Assembly (NCBI RefSeq): GCF_017948485.1
Contig: NZ_JAFFSX010000005.1
Span: forward strand, 1-64,000
DNA: 64,000 bases
Reading direction: 5' to 3'
Source of the DNA: Streptomyces sp. GESEQ-35
GTDB lineage: Bacteria; Actinomycetota; Actinomycetes; Streptomycetales; Streptomycetaceae
Below, one piece after another: positions 19,091-28,876 of the stretch; positions within the stretch are counted from its first letter, which is position 1, and every line of letters begins with the position of its first letter. Under the pieces are notes generated by a model. That model had not been told where the DNA came from, did no database searches, and saw nothing but the letters and a program-made list of their open reading frames with translations. The translations under genes and the position numbers were made by a program.

Positions 19091-21589
19091 ATGAATGACG
19101 TAAGGCCCGGACGACTGAAGGTCTACCTCGGGGCCGCTCCCGGCGTCGGCAAGACCTACCGGATGCTCGACGAGGGGCGGCGCCGGGCCGCCCGCGGGGC
19201 GGATGTGGTGGTGGGGTTCGTGGAGTGCCACGGACGCCCGCACACCGAGCGGATGCTGGACGGGCTCGACGTGCTGGCCCGTGCCCGCTGCGAGTACCGC
19301 GGCGGAGTGTTCCCCGAGATGGATGTGGACGCCGTACTGGAGCGGCGGCCCGCGGTCGCGCTGGTCGACGAGCTGGCGCACACCAACGTCCCCGGCGGCG
19401 GACGCAATCCGAAGCGCTGGCAGGACGTCGAGCGGCTGCTGGCCGCCGGGATCGACGTCATCACGGCCGTCAACGTCCAGCACCTGGAGTCCCTCAAGGA
19501 CGTGGTCGAGAAGATCACCGGGGTGCCGCAGCACGAGACGGTGCCCGACGAGATCGTCCGCCGCGCCCACCAGATCGAGCTCGTCGACATGCCGCCCGAA
19601 GGGCTGCGCCGCCGTATGGCGCACGGGAACATCTACGCGCCCGAGAAGATCGACGCGGCCCTCGCCAACTACTTCCGGCAGGGCAATCTGACCGCGCTCA
19701 GGCAACTGGCACTGCTGTGGGTCGCCGACCGGGTCGACGAGGCGCTCCAGCTCTACCGGGCCGAGCATGCGATCGGCGGGGTGTGGGAGACCAGGGAGCG
19801 CGTCGTGGTCGCGCTGACCGGCGGCCCGGAGGGCGACACGCTCATCCGGCGGGCCGCCCGGATCGCCGACCGGTCGGCGGGCGGCGACCTGCTCGCCGCG
19901 CACGTCGCCCGCAGCGACGGCCTGGCCGCCGGGGTGTCCCATGCCTCACTGGCCCGGCAGCGGCGGCTCGTCGAGGACCTCGGCGGCAGCTACCACTCGG
20001 TCGTCGGCGACGACGTCGCCACCACGCTCGTGGAGTTCGCCCGCGCCGAGAACGCCACCCAACTCGTCCTCGGCTCCAGCAGGCGCGGGCGGCTGGAGCG
20101 GTTCCTGACCGGGCTCGGCACGGGTGAGACCGTCGTGGCGCTCTCCGGCGACATCGACGTCCACCGGGTCACGCACGAGCGCGCCGGACGCGGCACGCTG
20201 CTGCCGTCGCGCCGCCGCACGCTGTCCACATCCCGGCTGATCGCGGGACCGGTCGCCGGGCTGGTACTGCCCGTGCTGCTCACCATCTGTCTGGCGCAGG
20301 TGCGCGACACCGTGAACCTCACCAGCGACGCCCTGCTGTTCCTGCTCGCGGTGGTGGGCGTGGCCTGCATAGGCGGTGTGGTCTCCGCGGTCATCGCCTC
20401 CATCACGGCGTCCCTGCTGCTCAATTACTGGTTCATCCCGCCCGTCGGCCACTTCACACTGGACGAACCGAACGCGTTGGTGGCCATGGGCGTCTTCGCG
20501 GTCGTGGCCGCCGTGGTCGCCGCCGTCGTCGACCGCTCCCTGCGCCTGTCGCGACGCTCGGCCCGCGCCACCGCCGAGGCGGAGACCATGTCCTCGCTCG
20601 CGGGCAACATCGTGCGCGGCGGCCAGACGATCCCGGCGCTGCTGGAACGCACCCGCGAGACCTTCGGTATGTCCTCGGTCGAACTCGTCGACCAGCCGCC
20701 CGATGCCGACGGGGTCACCGCCGTCCCGGCCGGCCCCGGTGCCTGGCTGGTGCTGCGCGGCCGCACCCTGTCGTCGTCCGAGCGGCGGGTCCTCGCCGCC
20801 TTCGCCGCGCACGTCGGATCCGCGGTGGAGCGGGCCCGGCTCGCCGAGGCCGCCGCCGAGATCGAGCCCGTCAAGGCCGCCGACCGGATGCGTACGGCGC
20901 TGCTGCGGGCCGTCGGTCACGACCTGCGCACCCCGCTCGCCGCGGGCTGGGCCGCCGTCGCCTCACTGCGCAGCCGCGACGTCGAGTTCTCCGCCGAGGA
21001 CCGCGACGAACTCCTCGCCACCGCCGACGAGTCCATGGCCAAGCTGAACCGCCTGGTGGAGAACCTGCTCGACCTGAGCCGCCTGGAGGCGGGCGTGCTG
21101 AAGCTGAACCTCCGGGCCACCGCCCTGGAAGAGGTCCTCCCGGCGGCGCTCGGCGACATCCCCGACGTCGAGGTCGGGGACGTGGAGCAGATCCCCTCAA
21201 TACTGACCGACCCGCCGCTGCTGGAACGCGTCATCGCCAACCTGGTCGCCAACGCCGCCCGCCACACCCCGGCCGGCACCCGGGTCCTGGTGACCGCCAG
21301 CGTCCTGGCCGGACGGGTCGAACTCCGGGTCGTGGACCGCGGGCCCGGCCTGCCGCAGACGGGCCGGGAGCGCCTCTTCGAGCCCTTCCAGCGGTTCGGC
21401 GACAACGACAACACCACCGGACTCGGTCTGGGCCTCGCCCTCGCCCGCGGGCTCACCGAGGCGATGAACGGCACGATCGCCCCCGAGGACACTCCGGGGG
21501 GCGGCCTGACCATGGTCGTGTCCCTGCCGCTCGCCGAGACGAAAGCGCCGACCCATCACTCCGCGCAGGCCACTGGTGAAGCCACATAA
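19091..21589 (+). CDS. kdpD: KdpD-type sensor histidine kinase (intact)
   Basis: An 832-aa membrane sensor kinase with all KdpD parts: the N-terminal KdpD domain with Walker A (GAAPGVGKT, about 15-23) and Walker-B-like ALVDELAHTN, a universal-stress-protein-like domain (about 235-355), four membrane segments (about 388-485), a GAF-like region, the phosphorylated histidine in AVGHDLRTPLAA (about 610) and an HATPase domain (NLVANAARHT, GLGLGLALARG). It senses K+ limitation or osmotic stress and phosphorylates KdpE. There is no response regulator gene beside it; kdpE is 7 kb downstream next to a ruined kdpD, so this protein is the probable partner. No clear ribosome-binding site precedes ATG 19091. 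Confidence 0.9.
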   Translation: MNDVRPGRLKVYLGAAPGVGKTYRMLDEGRRRAARGADVVVGFVECHGRPHTERMLDGLDVLARARCEYRGGVFPEMDVDAVLERRPAVALVDELAHTNVPGGGRNPKRWQDVERLLAAGIDVITAVNVQHLESLKDVVEKITGVPQHETVPDEIVRRAHQIELVDMPPEGLRRRMAHGNIYAPEKIDAALANYFRQGNLTALRQLALLWVADRVDEALQLYRAEHAIGGVWETRERVVVALTGGPEGDTLIRRAARIADRSAGGDLLAAHVARSDGLAAGVSHASLARQRRLVEDLGGSYHSVVGDDVATTLVEFARAENATQLVLGSSRRGRLERFLTGLGTGETVVALSGDIDVHRVTHERAGRGTLLPSRRRTLSTSRLIAGPVAGLVLPVLLTICLAQVRDTVNLTSDALLFLLAVVGVACIGGVVSAVIASITASLLLNYWFIPPVGHFTLDEPNALVAMGVFAVVAAVVAAVVDRSLRLSRRSARATAEAETMSSLAGNIVRGGQTIPALLERTRETFGMSSVELVDQPPDADGVTAVPAGPGAWLVLRGRTLSSSERRVLAAFAAHVGSAVERARLAEAAAEIEPVKAADRMRTALLRAVGHDLRTPLAAGWAAVASLRSRDVEFSAEDRDELLATADESMAKLNRLVENLLDLSRLEAGVLKLNLRATALEEVLPAALGDIPDVEVGDVEQIPSILTDPPLLERVIANLVANAARHTPAGTRVLVTASVLAGRVELRVVDRGPGLPQTGRERLFEPFQRFGDNDNTTGLGLGLALARGLTEAMNGTIAPEDTPGGGLTMVVSLPLAETKAPTHHSAQATGEAT

Positions 21590-21620
21590 GCATCGCCGTC
21601 ACTCTGTCAGTCGGTTGGCT

Positions 21621-21670
21621 GCGGGTTCGTTGTGGCTGGTCGCGCAGTTCCCCGCGCCCCTTCGGGGCGC
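21621..21670. repeat. Dispersed 50-bp repeat, copy 1
   Basis: A 50-bp sequence ending in a 7-bp stem with TTC loop (GCGCCCC-TTC-GGGGCGC) lies 31 bases after the kdpD stop. Close copies follow the EamA gene at 48776-48826 and the MocR gene at 50998-51047. All three lie at convergent gene ends, which fits a bidirectional terminator that spreads as a repeat. Confidence 0.8.
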
Positions 21671-21684
21671 GTCGGACCCGCTCG

Positions 21685-21949
21685 GCGGCGCCAGAGGTCA
21701 GGGTTGTTCACGAGGACCCGGGGGTCGATCTCGACCCGGGAGCCCGCCTTGTCCCGGAGTACCAGCCGCTGGGCAATCCCGTCGAGGCAGCGGACCGACA
21801 CGAGCAGGTCGGTCGCGCCGCGGGGTGAAGGTGTCGGCGCCGAAGTCGACCAGGAGCAGCAGCGCGTGCAGTACGGCCGAGCAGCGGAGTGAGCTGGGCA
21901 GCTCAGGCTTCCACTGGCGGTCGTACACCTGCGGATCGGGCGGCCGCAC
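21685..21949 (-). pseudogene. Decayed relative of the two-span membrane protein at 15157-15675
   Basis: Two adjacent frames match the intact protein. From 21949 to about 21818 the peptide LLLLVDFGADTFTPRR corresponds to the first span (LLVDWDAHTLTPTR); from about 21810 to 21685 the other frame gives IAQRLVLRDKAGSRVEIDPR, matching ISSHLILRDAHGQRLELDPR. The second membrane span between them is missing and the frame changes, so the gene has an internal deletion and a frameshift. Downstream the frame runs into the dispersed repeat. Confidence 0.75.
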
Positions 21950-21995
21950 AGGTGTGCTGAAGACGTCGGGTCGCGCGTCGCCTGGATCACACCCC

Positions 21996-22014
21996 CGTCA
22001 AGGTGCCGTCAAGG
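21996..22014 (+). promoter_or_regulatory. 11-bp direct repeat (KdpE-like box) upstream of the KimA-type gene
   Basis: CGTCAAGG occurs at 21996-22003 and again at 22007-22014, an exact 11-bp-phased repeat, 129 bases before the start codon and in the same orientation. Confidence 0.65.
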
Positions 22015-22142
22015 TCGGCCGGTTCCGCGCGAAGAACGCGCAAGGAGCGGTCGGCGGCCACGCGATCCGGACAGAACCTGGGTTGACCGCGCGCGGCGTC
22101 CCGTGCGCGGTCGTTCGACCCCGCACGAAGGAGCACCCATCC

Positions 22143-23981
22143 ATGTCCGTCCTGACCGCCGAACCGGACGCCGTCCCCGCCGGCGAGGAACCGCCGGATA
22201 CCGGTGAGCGCCATCGCCTCACCGCCGTCACCGGCCTGGCCGCGCTGTCCCTGGACGCGATGGCGTCGGTGGCGTACGGGCCCGAGGCGATCGTGCTCGT
22301 CCTGGCCGCCGCGGGGGCCCATGGACTCGGCTTCACCCTGCCGGTCACGCTGGCCATCGCGGGCCTGCTGGCGGTGCTGGTCGCCTCGTACCGGCAGGTG
22401 ATCGCGGCCTTCCCGGACGGCGGCGGTTCGTACGCCGTCGCCAAGACGCACCTGGGTGCGCACACGAGCCTGGTCGCCGCGGCCTCGCTCGTCCTGGACT
22501 ACGTCCTGAACGTCGCCGTCGCCGTCACGGCCGGTGTGGCCGCGCTGACCTCCGCGTTCCCGGAGCTCTACGACGAGCGGCTGTGGCTGTGCCTGGTGGT
22601 GCTCGTGCTGATCACCGGCGTGAACCTGCGCGGCATCGTGGAGTCGGCGAAGGTGTTCATCGTGCCGACCGTGATATTCGTCGGCTCGATCCTGGTACTG
22701 ATCGCCGCCGGTCTCTTCCGCTCCGAGCCCGTGAGCACCGCGACCGCCCAGGGACACACCTCTGTGCTCGCCGACAACGCCACGACCGTCGGCGCCCTGC
22801 TCCTGCTGAAAGCTTTTGCCTCCGGATGCAGCGCCCTCACCGGCGTCGAGGCCATCGCCAACGCCGTCCCGTCCTTCCGCGTCCCCCGCGCCAAGCGGGC
22901 CCAGCGCGCGGAGGTCGCCCTCGGCGCCGTGCTCGGCGTGATGCTGGTCGGCCTGTCGGTGCTGATCTCCCGGTTCCACCTCCAGCCGGTCGAGGGCGTC
23001 ACCGTCCTCGCCCAGCTCGCGGACGCCTCCCTCGGCCACAACTGGGCTTTCTACGTCATCCAGTTCGCGACGATGATTCTGCTGGCCCTCTCCGCGAACA
23101 CCTCCTTCGGCGGCCTCCCCGTCCTGCTGAAGCTGCTCGCCCGCGACAACTACCTGCCGCACGTCTTCGCCCTCAAGGCCGACCGCCAGGTCCACCGCCA
23201 CGGCGTGCTCGCCCTGGCCCTGGTCTCCGCCGCCCTGCTGGTGTTCTCCGGCGGCGACACCAACACCCTCGTGCCGCTCTTCGCCATCGGCGTCTTCGTC
23301 GGCTTCACCATCGCCCAGGTGGGCATGGTCCGGCACTGGCGCCTGGAGCGCGGTCCGGGCCGGCAGGGCAAGGCGCTGCTCAACGGCTTCGGCGGTCTCC
23401 TCACGGGTGTCGCCGCGGTCGTCGTCACGGCGAGCAAGTTCGAGGAGGGCGCCTGGCTGATCGTGATCGCCCTGCCGTCGCTGGTGGTGGCCTTCGAGAC
23501 CGTGCACCGCGCCTACACCCGGATCGGTGAGCGCCTGGGACTCGGCCGCATACCGGAGGCCCCGCACCGCGACCGCTCGGTCGTGATCGTGCCCGTCTCC
23601 TCCCTGTCCCGCCTGACCTCCGAGGCACTGACCGCCGCCACCTCCCTCGGTGACGAGGTCCGCGCCGTGACCGTCTGCTATCCGGACCCCGAGGACCGGG
23701 CGGCGCTCCACGCCCTTGAGGCTGCCTGGGCCGAGTGGGATCCGGGGGTTCCCCTGGTCCGGCTGAACTGCGAGCGCCGCTCCCTGGGGCGCCCCATCGT
23801 CGCCTACGTCCGTGAGGTCGCGACGGAACCGGCCACCCGGGTCACCGTCCTCATCCCGGAGACCGAGCCGGAACGGCTGTGGCAGCGGCTGCTCCAGAAC
23901 CAGCGCGGCGCCGTCGTCGCGCATGCCGTACGGCGGGAGACCGACGCGGTGATCTGCCGGCTCCGGTTCCGGCTGTCCTGA
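22143..23981 (+). CDS. KimA-type potassium importer (APC superfamily)
   Basis: A 612-aa membrane protein close in length to Bacillus KimA (607 aa). It shares the KimA opening: LDAMASVAYGPEAIVLVL, SYRQVIAAFPDGGGSYAVAK and LVLDYVLNVAVAVTAGVAAL, about 12 membrane segments to residue 450, then a cytoplasmic domain of about 150 residues. KimA imports K+ with protons and its soluble domain responds to c-di-AMP; the same role is inferred here from similarity and from the kdp neighbourhood. ATG 22143 was chosen for AAGGAG at 22128-22133, 9 bases upstream, and because the family's sequence begins there; the frame is open for 189 codons more. No c-di-AMP riboswitch is visible upstream. Confidence 0.85.
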   Translation: MSVLTAEPDAVPAGEEPPDTGERHRLTAVTGLAALSLDAMASVAYGPEAIVLVLAAAGAHGLGFTLPVTLAIAGLLAVLVASYRQVIAAFPDGGGSYAVAKTHLGAHTSLVAAASLVLDYVLNVAVAVTAGVAALTSAFPELYDERLWLCLVVLVLITGVNLRGIVESAKVFIVPTVIFVGSILVLIAAGLFRSEPVSTATAQGHTSVLADNATTVGALLLLKAFASGCSALTGVEAIANAVPSFRVPRAKRAQRAEVALGAVLGVMLVGLSVLISRFHLQPVEGVTVLAQLADASLGHNWAFYVIQFATMILLALSANTSFGGLPVLLKLLARDNYLPHVFALKADRQVHRHGVLALALVSAALLVFSGGDTNTLVPLFAIGVFVGFTIAQVGMVRHWRLERGPGRQGKALLNGFGGLLTGVAAVVVTASKFEEGAWLIVIALPSLVVAFETVHRAYTRIGERLGLGRIPEAPHRDRSVVIVPVSSLSRLTSEALTAATSLGDEVRAVTVCYPDPEDRAALHALEAAWAEWDPGVPLVRLNCERRSLGRPIVAYVREVATEPATRVTVLIPETEPERLWQRLLQNQRGAVVAHAVRRETDAVICRLRFRLS

Positions 23982-24032
23982 GCGCTTCACTGCGCTGTAC
24001 GGCGGCGCGGACATGCGGGTCACCGCAGGCGC

Positions 24033-24083
24033 CGTAAGAGTCGCGTCAAAGGCGTGTACGCCGCCGTAAGGGACCCGTCAACG
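24033..24083 (+). promoter_or_regulatory. Two 11-bp direct repeats (KdpE-like boxes) upstream of the kdp operon
   Basis: Pair one is CGTAAGAG (24033) and CGTCAAAG (24044); pair two is CGTAAGGG (24065) and CGTCAACG (24076). Each pair has an 11-bp period and the pairs are offset by 32 bp, close to three helical turns. The last half-site ends 76 bases before the first start codon of the operon. Confidence 0.7.
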
Positions 24084-24159
24084 ACGGCCGAATCCGGCCG
24101 GAAAGACGGTTTCCTCTAACCGTCCTAGTCCAATCCGAACCTCATTCCAGGAGCTCACG

Positions 24160-24243
24160 ATGGCCGATCTGGCCTTCGTCGTCATCACGGTCGCGTGCTT
24201 CGCGCTGGTGGCTCTCGCTGCCAAGGGGGTGACGAAGCTGTGA
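24160..24243 (+). CDS. 27-aa single-span membrane peptide leading the kdp operon
   Basis: A small gene with AGGAG at 24149-24153, 6 bases before ATG. The peptide starts [20 protein letters not shown] and ends AAKGVTKL: one hydrophobic helix with a short basic C-terminus, so membrane-inserted. Its stop codon overlaps the kdpF start in GTGA, indicating translational coupling. It is not KdpF, which follows it. It may be a second small subunit that stabilises the KdpABC complex, or only a coupling leader; both are inference. Confidence 0.75.
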   Translation: MADLAFVVITVACFALVALAAKGVTKL

Positions 24244-24329
24244 CTGCCGAGAACATCGTCGGCCTGGTCGTGGCCGTCGCCCTGCTGGGCTATCTCGTCC
24301 TCGCCCTGATTTTCCCGGAGAGGTTCTGA
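24240..24329 (+). CDS. kdpF: K+-transporting ATPase subunit KdpF
   Basis: A 29-aa single-span peptide beginning [16 protein letters not shown] and ending IFPERF, the usual KdpF length and ending. KdpF stabilises the KdpABC P-type ATPase in the membrane. The GTG start overlaps the stop of the preceding peptide; kdpA follows after 8 bases. Confidence 0.88.
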   Translation: MTAENIVGLVVAVALLGYLVLALIFPERF

Positions 24330-24337
24330 GACAAGAC

Positions 24338-26002
24338 ATGGGTCCCGTACTCGCCGGCATCCTCCAGCTGCTCGCCCTGATAGCGGCACTGGCGCTCGCC
24401 TACGTCCCCCTTGGCAACTACATGGCCAAGGTCTACTCCTCCGACAAGCACTGGCGTGTCGAGAAGTGGGTCTACAAGGGGATCGGCGCCAACCCCGACG
24501 CCGAGATGCGCTGGCCCGCGTACCTGCGCGGCGTGCTCGCCTTCTCCGCGGTCGGCGTCCTCTTCCTCTACGCGCTCCAGCGGCTCCAGGGAGTTCTGCC
24601 CGGCTCGCTCGGCTTCTCCTCGATCGACCCGGACCAGGCGTTCAACACCGCCGTGTCCTTCGTGACCAACACCAACTGGCAGTCGTACTACGGCGAGCAG
24701 GCCATGGGCCACGTCGTGCAGACCGCCGGTCTGGCCGTGCAGAACTTCGTGTCGGCCGCGGTCGGTATCGCCGTCGCGGTGGCCCTCGTGCGCGGCTTCG
24801 CGCGCTCGCGCACCGGTGAACTGGGCAACTTCTGGTCCGACTTGGTGCGCGGTGTCATCCGCATCCTGCTGCCGGGTGCCGCGATCGCCGCGATCGTGCT
24901 GGTCGCCTGCGGTGCCATCCAGAACTTCTCCGGCATCCACGAGGTCGGTCAGTTCATGGGTGGCCAGCAGCAGTGGAACGGCGGAGCGGTCGCCTCTCAG
25001 GAGGCCATCAAGGAGCTGGGCACCAACGGCGGTGGCTACTTCAACGCCAACAGCGCCCACCCGTTCGAGAACCCCACTCCGTTCTCCAACCTCTTCGAGA
25101 TCTTCCTGCTCCTGGTGATCCCGTTCTCCCTGACCCGGACCTTCGGCATCATGGTCGGCTCGGTCAAGCAGGGCTACGCGATCCTCGCCACCATGGCCAC
25201 CATCTGGGTCGGTTTCGTCGGACTGATGATGTGGACCGAGTTCGCCCACCACGGCCCGGCGTTCGAGCTGGCCCACGGGGCGCTGGAGGGCAAGGAGACC
25301 CGTTTCGGCGTCGGCGCCTCCTCGATCTTCGCCGTGTCGACCACCCTGACCTCGACGGGCGCGGTGGACTCCTTCCACTCCTCGTTCACCGGCCTCGGCG
25401 GCGGTATCACCATGCTCGGCATGATGCTCGGTGAGATCGCACCCGGTGGTACCGGTTCCGGTCTCTACGGCATGCTGATCATGGCGGTCATCGCGGTGTT
25501 CATCGCCGGTCTGATGGTCGGCCGTACGCCCGAGTACCTGGGCAAGAAGATCGGCACCCGCGAGATCAAGTTCGCGGCCTGCTACATCCTCATCACCCCG
25601 GCGCTGGTGCTGATCTTCACCGCCTTCGCCATGGCCCTGCCGACACCGGGCAACTCGATGACCAACAGCGGGGCGCACGGATTCTCCGAGATCCTCTACG
25701 CCTATACGTCCGCCTCGAACAACAACGGCTCGGCCTTCGCCGGTCTGAACGCGGACACGCAGTGGTTCAACAGCACGCTGGGTCTGGCCATGCTCTTCGG
25801 CCGCTTCCTGCCGATGGTGTTCGTGCTGGCGCTGGCCGGCTCGCTCGCCGAGCAGAAGCCGGTCCCGGCCACCGCGGGCACCCTGCGCACCGAGAAGCCG
25901 CTGTTCACCGGCCTGCTGGTGGGCGCGATCCTGATCATCACCGGTCTGACCTACTTCCCGGCCCTCGCGCTGGGTCCGCTGGCCGAGGGGCTGGCGTCAT
26001 GA
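24338..26002 (+). CDS. kdpA: K+-transporting ATPase subunit KdpA
   Basis: A 554-aa polytopic channel-like subunit that binds and conducts K+ in the Kdp ATPase. It has about ten membrane segments and the K+ selectivity-filter-like repeats, for example [12 protein letters not shown] (about 109), [18 protein letters not shown] (about 228) and the [11 protein letters not shown] stretch near residue 460. Length is normal for the family. Its stop overlaps the start of kdpB (ATGA). The ribosome-binding site is weak (GAGAGG 15 bases upstream). Confidence 0.96.
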   Translation: MGPVLAGILQLLALIAALALAYVPLGNYMAKVYSSDKHWRVEKWVYKGIGANPDAEMRWPAYLRGVLAFSAVGVLFLYALQRLQGVLPGSLGFSSIDPDQAFNTAVSFVTNTNWQSYYGEQAMGHVVQTAGLAVQNFVSAAVGIAVAVALVRGFARSRTGELGNFWSDLVRGVIRILLPGAAIAAIVLVACGAIQNFSGIHEVGQFMGGQQQWNGGAVASQEAIKELGTNGGGYFNANSAHPFENPTPFSNLFEIFLLLVIPFSLTRTFGIMVGSVKQGYAILATMATIWVGFVGLMMWTEFAHHGPAFELAHGALEGKETRFGVGASSIFAVSTTLTSTGAVDSFHSSFTGLGGGITMLGMMLGEIAPGGTGSGLYGMLIMAVIAVFIAGLMVGRTPEYLGKKIGTREIKFAACYILITPALVLIFTAFAMALPTPGNSMTNSGAHGFSEILYAYTSASNNNGSAFAGLNADTQWFNSTLGLAMLFGRFLPMVFVLALAGSLAEQKPVPATAGTLRTEKPLFTGLLVGAILIITGLTYFPALALGPLAEGLAS

Positions 26003-28128
26003 CCACCCGCACAGAGAAGCAAGAGGACTCCATGTCCACAGCCACCCCGACCCGGGCGCCGCACAGCGACGTACCCACCGGGCACAAGGCCGAAGGGCGC
26101 ATCGGCGCGGGGCTCTTCGAGCCGAAGCAACTGCTGAAGTCGCTGCCGGACGCGTGCCGCAAGCTCGACCCGCGGGTGATGATCAAGTCCCCCGTGATGT
26201 TCGTGGTCCTCGTCGGCTCGGTACTGACGACGGTCTTCTCCTTCAAGGACCCGAGCGACTGGTTCGGCTGGACGATCAGCGCCTGGCTGTGGCTGACGGT
26301 GATCTTCGCGAACCTCGCGGAGGCCGTCGCCGAGGGCCGCGGCAAGGCGCAGGCGGACACCCTGCGCAAGGCCAAGACCGACACGGTGGCCCGGCGGCTC
26401 AACGGCTCCGTCGAGGAGCAGGTGCCCGGCACCGAACTGAAGGTCGGCGACCTGGTCGTCTGCGAGGCGGGCGACATCATCCCCGGCGACGGTGACGTCG
26501 TCGAGGGCGTGGCCAGCGTCGACGAGTCGGCCATCACCGGTGAGTCGGCTCCGGTCATCCGTGAGTCCGGCGGAGACCGCTCGGCCGTCACCGGCGGTAC
26601 GAAGGTCCTCTCCGACCGCATCGTCATCAAGATCACGACGAAGCCGGGCGAGACCTTCATCGACCGGATGATCAACCTGGTCGAGGGCGCCGCGCGCCAG
26701 AAGACCCCCAACGAGATCGCGCTGAACATCCTCCTCGCGTCTCTGACGATCGTCTTCCTGCTCGCGGTGGCCACCCTGCCGCCGCTCGCCGACTACGCGG
26801 GCACCAACCTGACCATGGTCGTCCTGGTGGCCCTCCTGGTCTGCCTGATCCCGACCACGATCGGCGCCCTGCTCTCCGCGATCGGCATCGCGGGCATGGA
26901 CCGGCTGGTGCAGAGGAACGTACTGGCCATGTCCGGAAGGGCAGTTGAGGCCGCGGGCGACGTCTCGACCCTCCTCCTCGACAAGACCGGCACCATCACC
27001 CTCGGCAACCGTCAGGCCGCCGAGTTCGCGCCGGTCACCGGCACCACCGAGGCCGAGGTCGCCGACGCCGCCCAGCTCTCCTCGCTCGCCGACGAGACGC
27101 CCGAGGGCCGCTCCATCGTCGTACTCGCCAAGGAGAAGTACGGGCTGCGCGAGCGTCACCAGGGTGAGCTGACGGGCGCCGACTGGATCGCCTTCACCGC
27201 CCAGACCCGTATGTCGGGTGTGGACGTCGAGGGGCGCAAGATCCGCAAGGGCGCGGCCGGTTCGGTCATCACCTGGGTCCGGGAACAGGGCGGCGAGGTC
27301 TCCGACGACGCCGACACCCTCTCCAACCGGATCTCCGAGGCCGGCGGCACCCCGCTGCTGGTCGCCGTCGAGGACTCCGAGGGCGCCCGCGTCCTGGGCG
27401 TCATCCACCTCAAGGACGTCGTCAAGGACGGCATGCGCGAGCGGTTCCACGAGCTGCGCCGCATGGGCATCAAGACCGTCATGATCACGGGTGACAACCC
27501 GCTGACCGCCAAGGCGATCGCCGAGGAGGCGGGCGTCGACGACTTCCTCGCGGAGGCGACTCCCGAGGACAAGATGGCGCTCATCAAGCGGGAGCAGGCC
27601 GGCGGCAAGCTGGTCGCGATGACCGGCGACGGCACGAACGACGCGCCGGCGCTGGCCCAGGCCGACGTGGGTGTGGCCATGAACACCGGTACCTCGGCCG
27701 CCAAGGAGGCCGGGAACATGGTGGACCTGGACTCCAACCCCACCAAGCTCATCGAGATCGTCGAGATCGGCAAGCAACTGCTGATCACCCGGGGCGCGTT
27801 GACGACGTTCTCCATCGCCAACGACGTCGCGAAGTACTTCGCGATCATCCCGGCGCTGTTCGCGGCGGTCTACCCGGGCCTGGACAAGCTCAACATCATG
27901 GACCTGTCCTCGCCCGACTCCGCGATCCTGTCCGCGGTCATCTTCAACGCACTGATCATCATCGCGCTGGTCCCGCTCGCCCTGCGGGGTGTGCAGTACC
28001 GGCCGGTCAGCGCCGACAAGATGCTCCGCCGCAACCTCGGGATCTACGGCCTCGGCGGACTGATCGCGCCCTTCATCGGCATCAAGATCATCGACCTGCT
28101 CATCTCCCTCATCCCCGGAATCGGTTGA
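25999..28128 (+). CDS. kdpB: K+-transporting ATPase catalytic subunit KdpB
   Basis: A 709-aa P-type ATPase subunit that hydrolyses ATP for K+ import. The phosphorylated Asp is in [13 protein letters not shown] (about 328), with TGES in the actuator domain (about 181) and [19 protein letters not shown] in the P domain. ATG 25999 overlaps the kdpA stop and has GAGGGG 8 bases upstream; an in-frame ATG at 26032 also has a site (GAGGA) and would remove a non-conserved dozen residues. Its stop is followed closely by kdpC. Confidence 0.96.
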   Translation: MTTRTEKQEDSMSTATPTRAPHSDVPTGHKAEGRIGAGLFEPKQLLKSLPDACRKLDPRVMIKSPVMFVVLVGSVLTTVFSFKDPSDWFGWTISAWLWLTVIFANLAEAVAEGRGKAQADTLRKAKTDTVARRLNGSVEEQVPGTELKVGDLVVCEAGDIIPGDGDVVEGVASVDESAITGESAPVIRESGGDRSAVTGGTKVLSDRIVIKITTKPGETFIDRMINLVEGAARQKTPNEIALNILLASLTIVFLLAVATLPPLADYAGTNLTMVVLVALLVCLIPTTIGALLSAIGIAGMDRLVQRNVLAMSGRAVEAAGDVSTLLLDKTGTITLGNRQAAEFAPVTGTTEAEVADAAQLSSLADETPEGRSIVVLAKEKYGLRERHQGELTGADWIAFTAQTRMSGVDVEGRKIRKGAAGSVITWVREQGGEVSDDADTLSNRISEAGGTPLLVAVEDSEGARVLGVIHLKDVVKDGMRERFHELRRMGIKTVMITGDNPLTAKAIAEEAGVDDFLAEATPEDKMALIKREQAGGKLVAMTGDGTNDAPALAQADVGVAMNTGTSAAKEAGNMVDLDSNPTKLIEIVEIGKQLLITRGALTTFSIANDVAKYFAIIPALFAAVYPGLDKLNIMDLSSPDSAILSAVIFNALIIIALVPLALRGVQYRPVSADKMLRRNLGIYGLGGLIAPFIGIKIIDLLISLIPGIG

Positions 28129-28133
28129 CCGCC

Positions 28134-28766
28134 ATGAACAACTCGGTTACGAACACCGCCCGGTTGCTCGGGGCGGGCCTGCGAGCCCTCCTCGTGCTGA
28201 CCCTGGTGACCGGCGTCATCTATCCGCTGGTGATCACCGGCGTCGCCCAGGGCCTGTTCAACAACAAGGCGAACGGCTCGGAGATCAAGGCGGAGGGCAA
28301 GGTCGTCGGCTCGTCCCTGATCGGTCAACAGGGCTACAGCCTGGACTACTTCCAGCCGCGCCCCGCCAACGGACTGGGTGAGAACTCCGTCAACACCCAG
28401 TACAAGCTGATCCTGTCGGGCGCGACCAACCGCTCCGGTGACAATCCCGAACTCATCAAGTGGGTCAAGGAAGCGCAGGCCGAGGTCGTCAAGGACAACT
28501 CCACGGCCGACTACAAGGTGAAGCCGTCGGACGTACCCGCCGACGCCGTCACGTCCTCCGGCTCGGGCCTGGACCCCGACATCTCGCCTGCGTACGCGGA
28601 CCTCCAGGTCCACCGCGTCGCCGAGCGCAACGGTCTGTCCGTCGCGCACGTGGAGAAGCTGGTCGCGGACCACACCGAGGGCCGCACCCTCGGCTTCATC
28701 GGCGAGCCCCGCGTGAACGTCCTCGAACTCAACATCGCCCTCAAGGAACTCGTGGCGAAGAGCTGA
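28134..28766 (+). CDS. kdpC: K+-transporting ATPase subunit KdpC
   Basis: A 210-aa single-span subunit with an external soluble domain. The N-terminal helix (about 12-35) ends with TGVIYPLVITGVAQ, and the family motifs SLIGQ, YFQPRP, SSGSGLDPDISPAYA and VNVLELNIAL are present. It assists K+ affinity of the complex. A TTG at 28125 overlapping the kdpB stop is an alternative start. Confidence 0.93.
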   Translation: MNNSVTNTARLLGAGLRALLVLTLVTGVIYPLVITGVAQGLFNNKANGSEIKAEGKVVGSSLIGQQGYSLDYFQPRPANGLGENSVNTQYKLILSGATNRSGDNPELIKWVKEAQAEVVKDNSTADYKVKPSDVPADAVTSSGSGLDPDISPAYADLQVHRVAERNGLSVAHVEKLVADHTEGRTLGFIGEPRVNVLELNIALKELVAKS

Positions 28767-28790
28767 TGGCGTTACCCGACCGGTGCGGGA

Positions 28791-28825
28791 GCCGGCGGCC
28801 CGGAACATGTCCCGGTTCCGCCGGC
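28791..28825 (+). terminator. Interrupted stem-loop between kdpC and kdpE
   Basis: GCCGGC (28791-28796) pairs with GCCGGC (28820-28825) and the inner GGAAC (28802-28806) pairs with GTTCC (28815-28819), giving a two-part stem without a T-tract. It could attenuate read-through from kdpFABC into kdpE. Confidence 0.4.
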
Positions 28826-28876
28826 GCCCGCCGTCATGAAGCCGACCCCCCCGTACGACCGGAAAGGCGCCCACCG

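Noticed and set aside
22015..22142. c-di-AMP riboswitch upstream of the KimA-type gene
   Set aside because: None of the conserved ydaO-type core elements are present in the leader.
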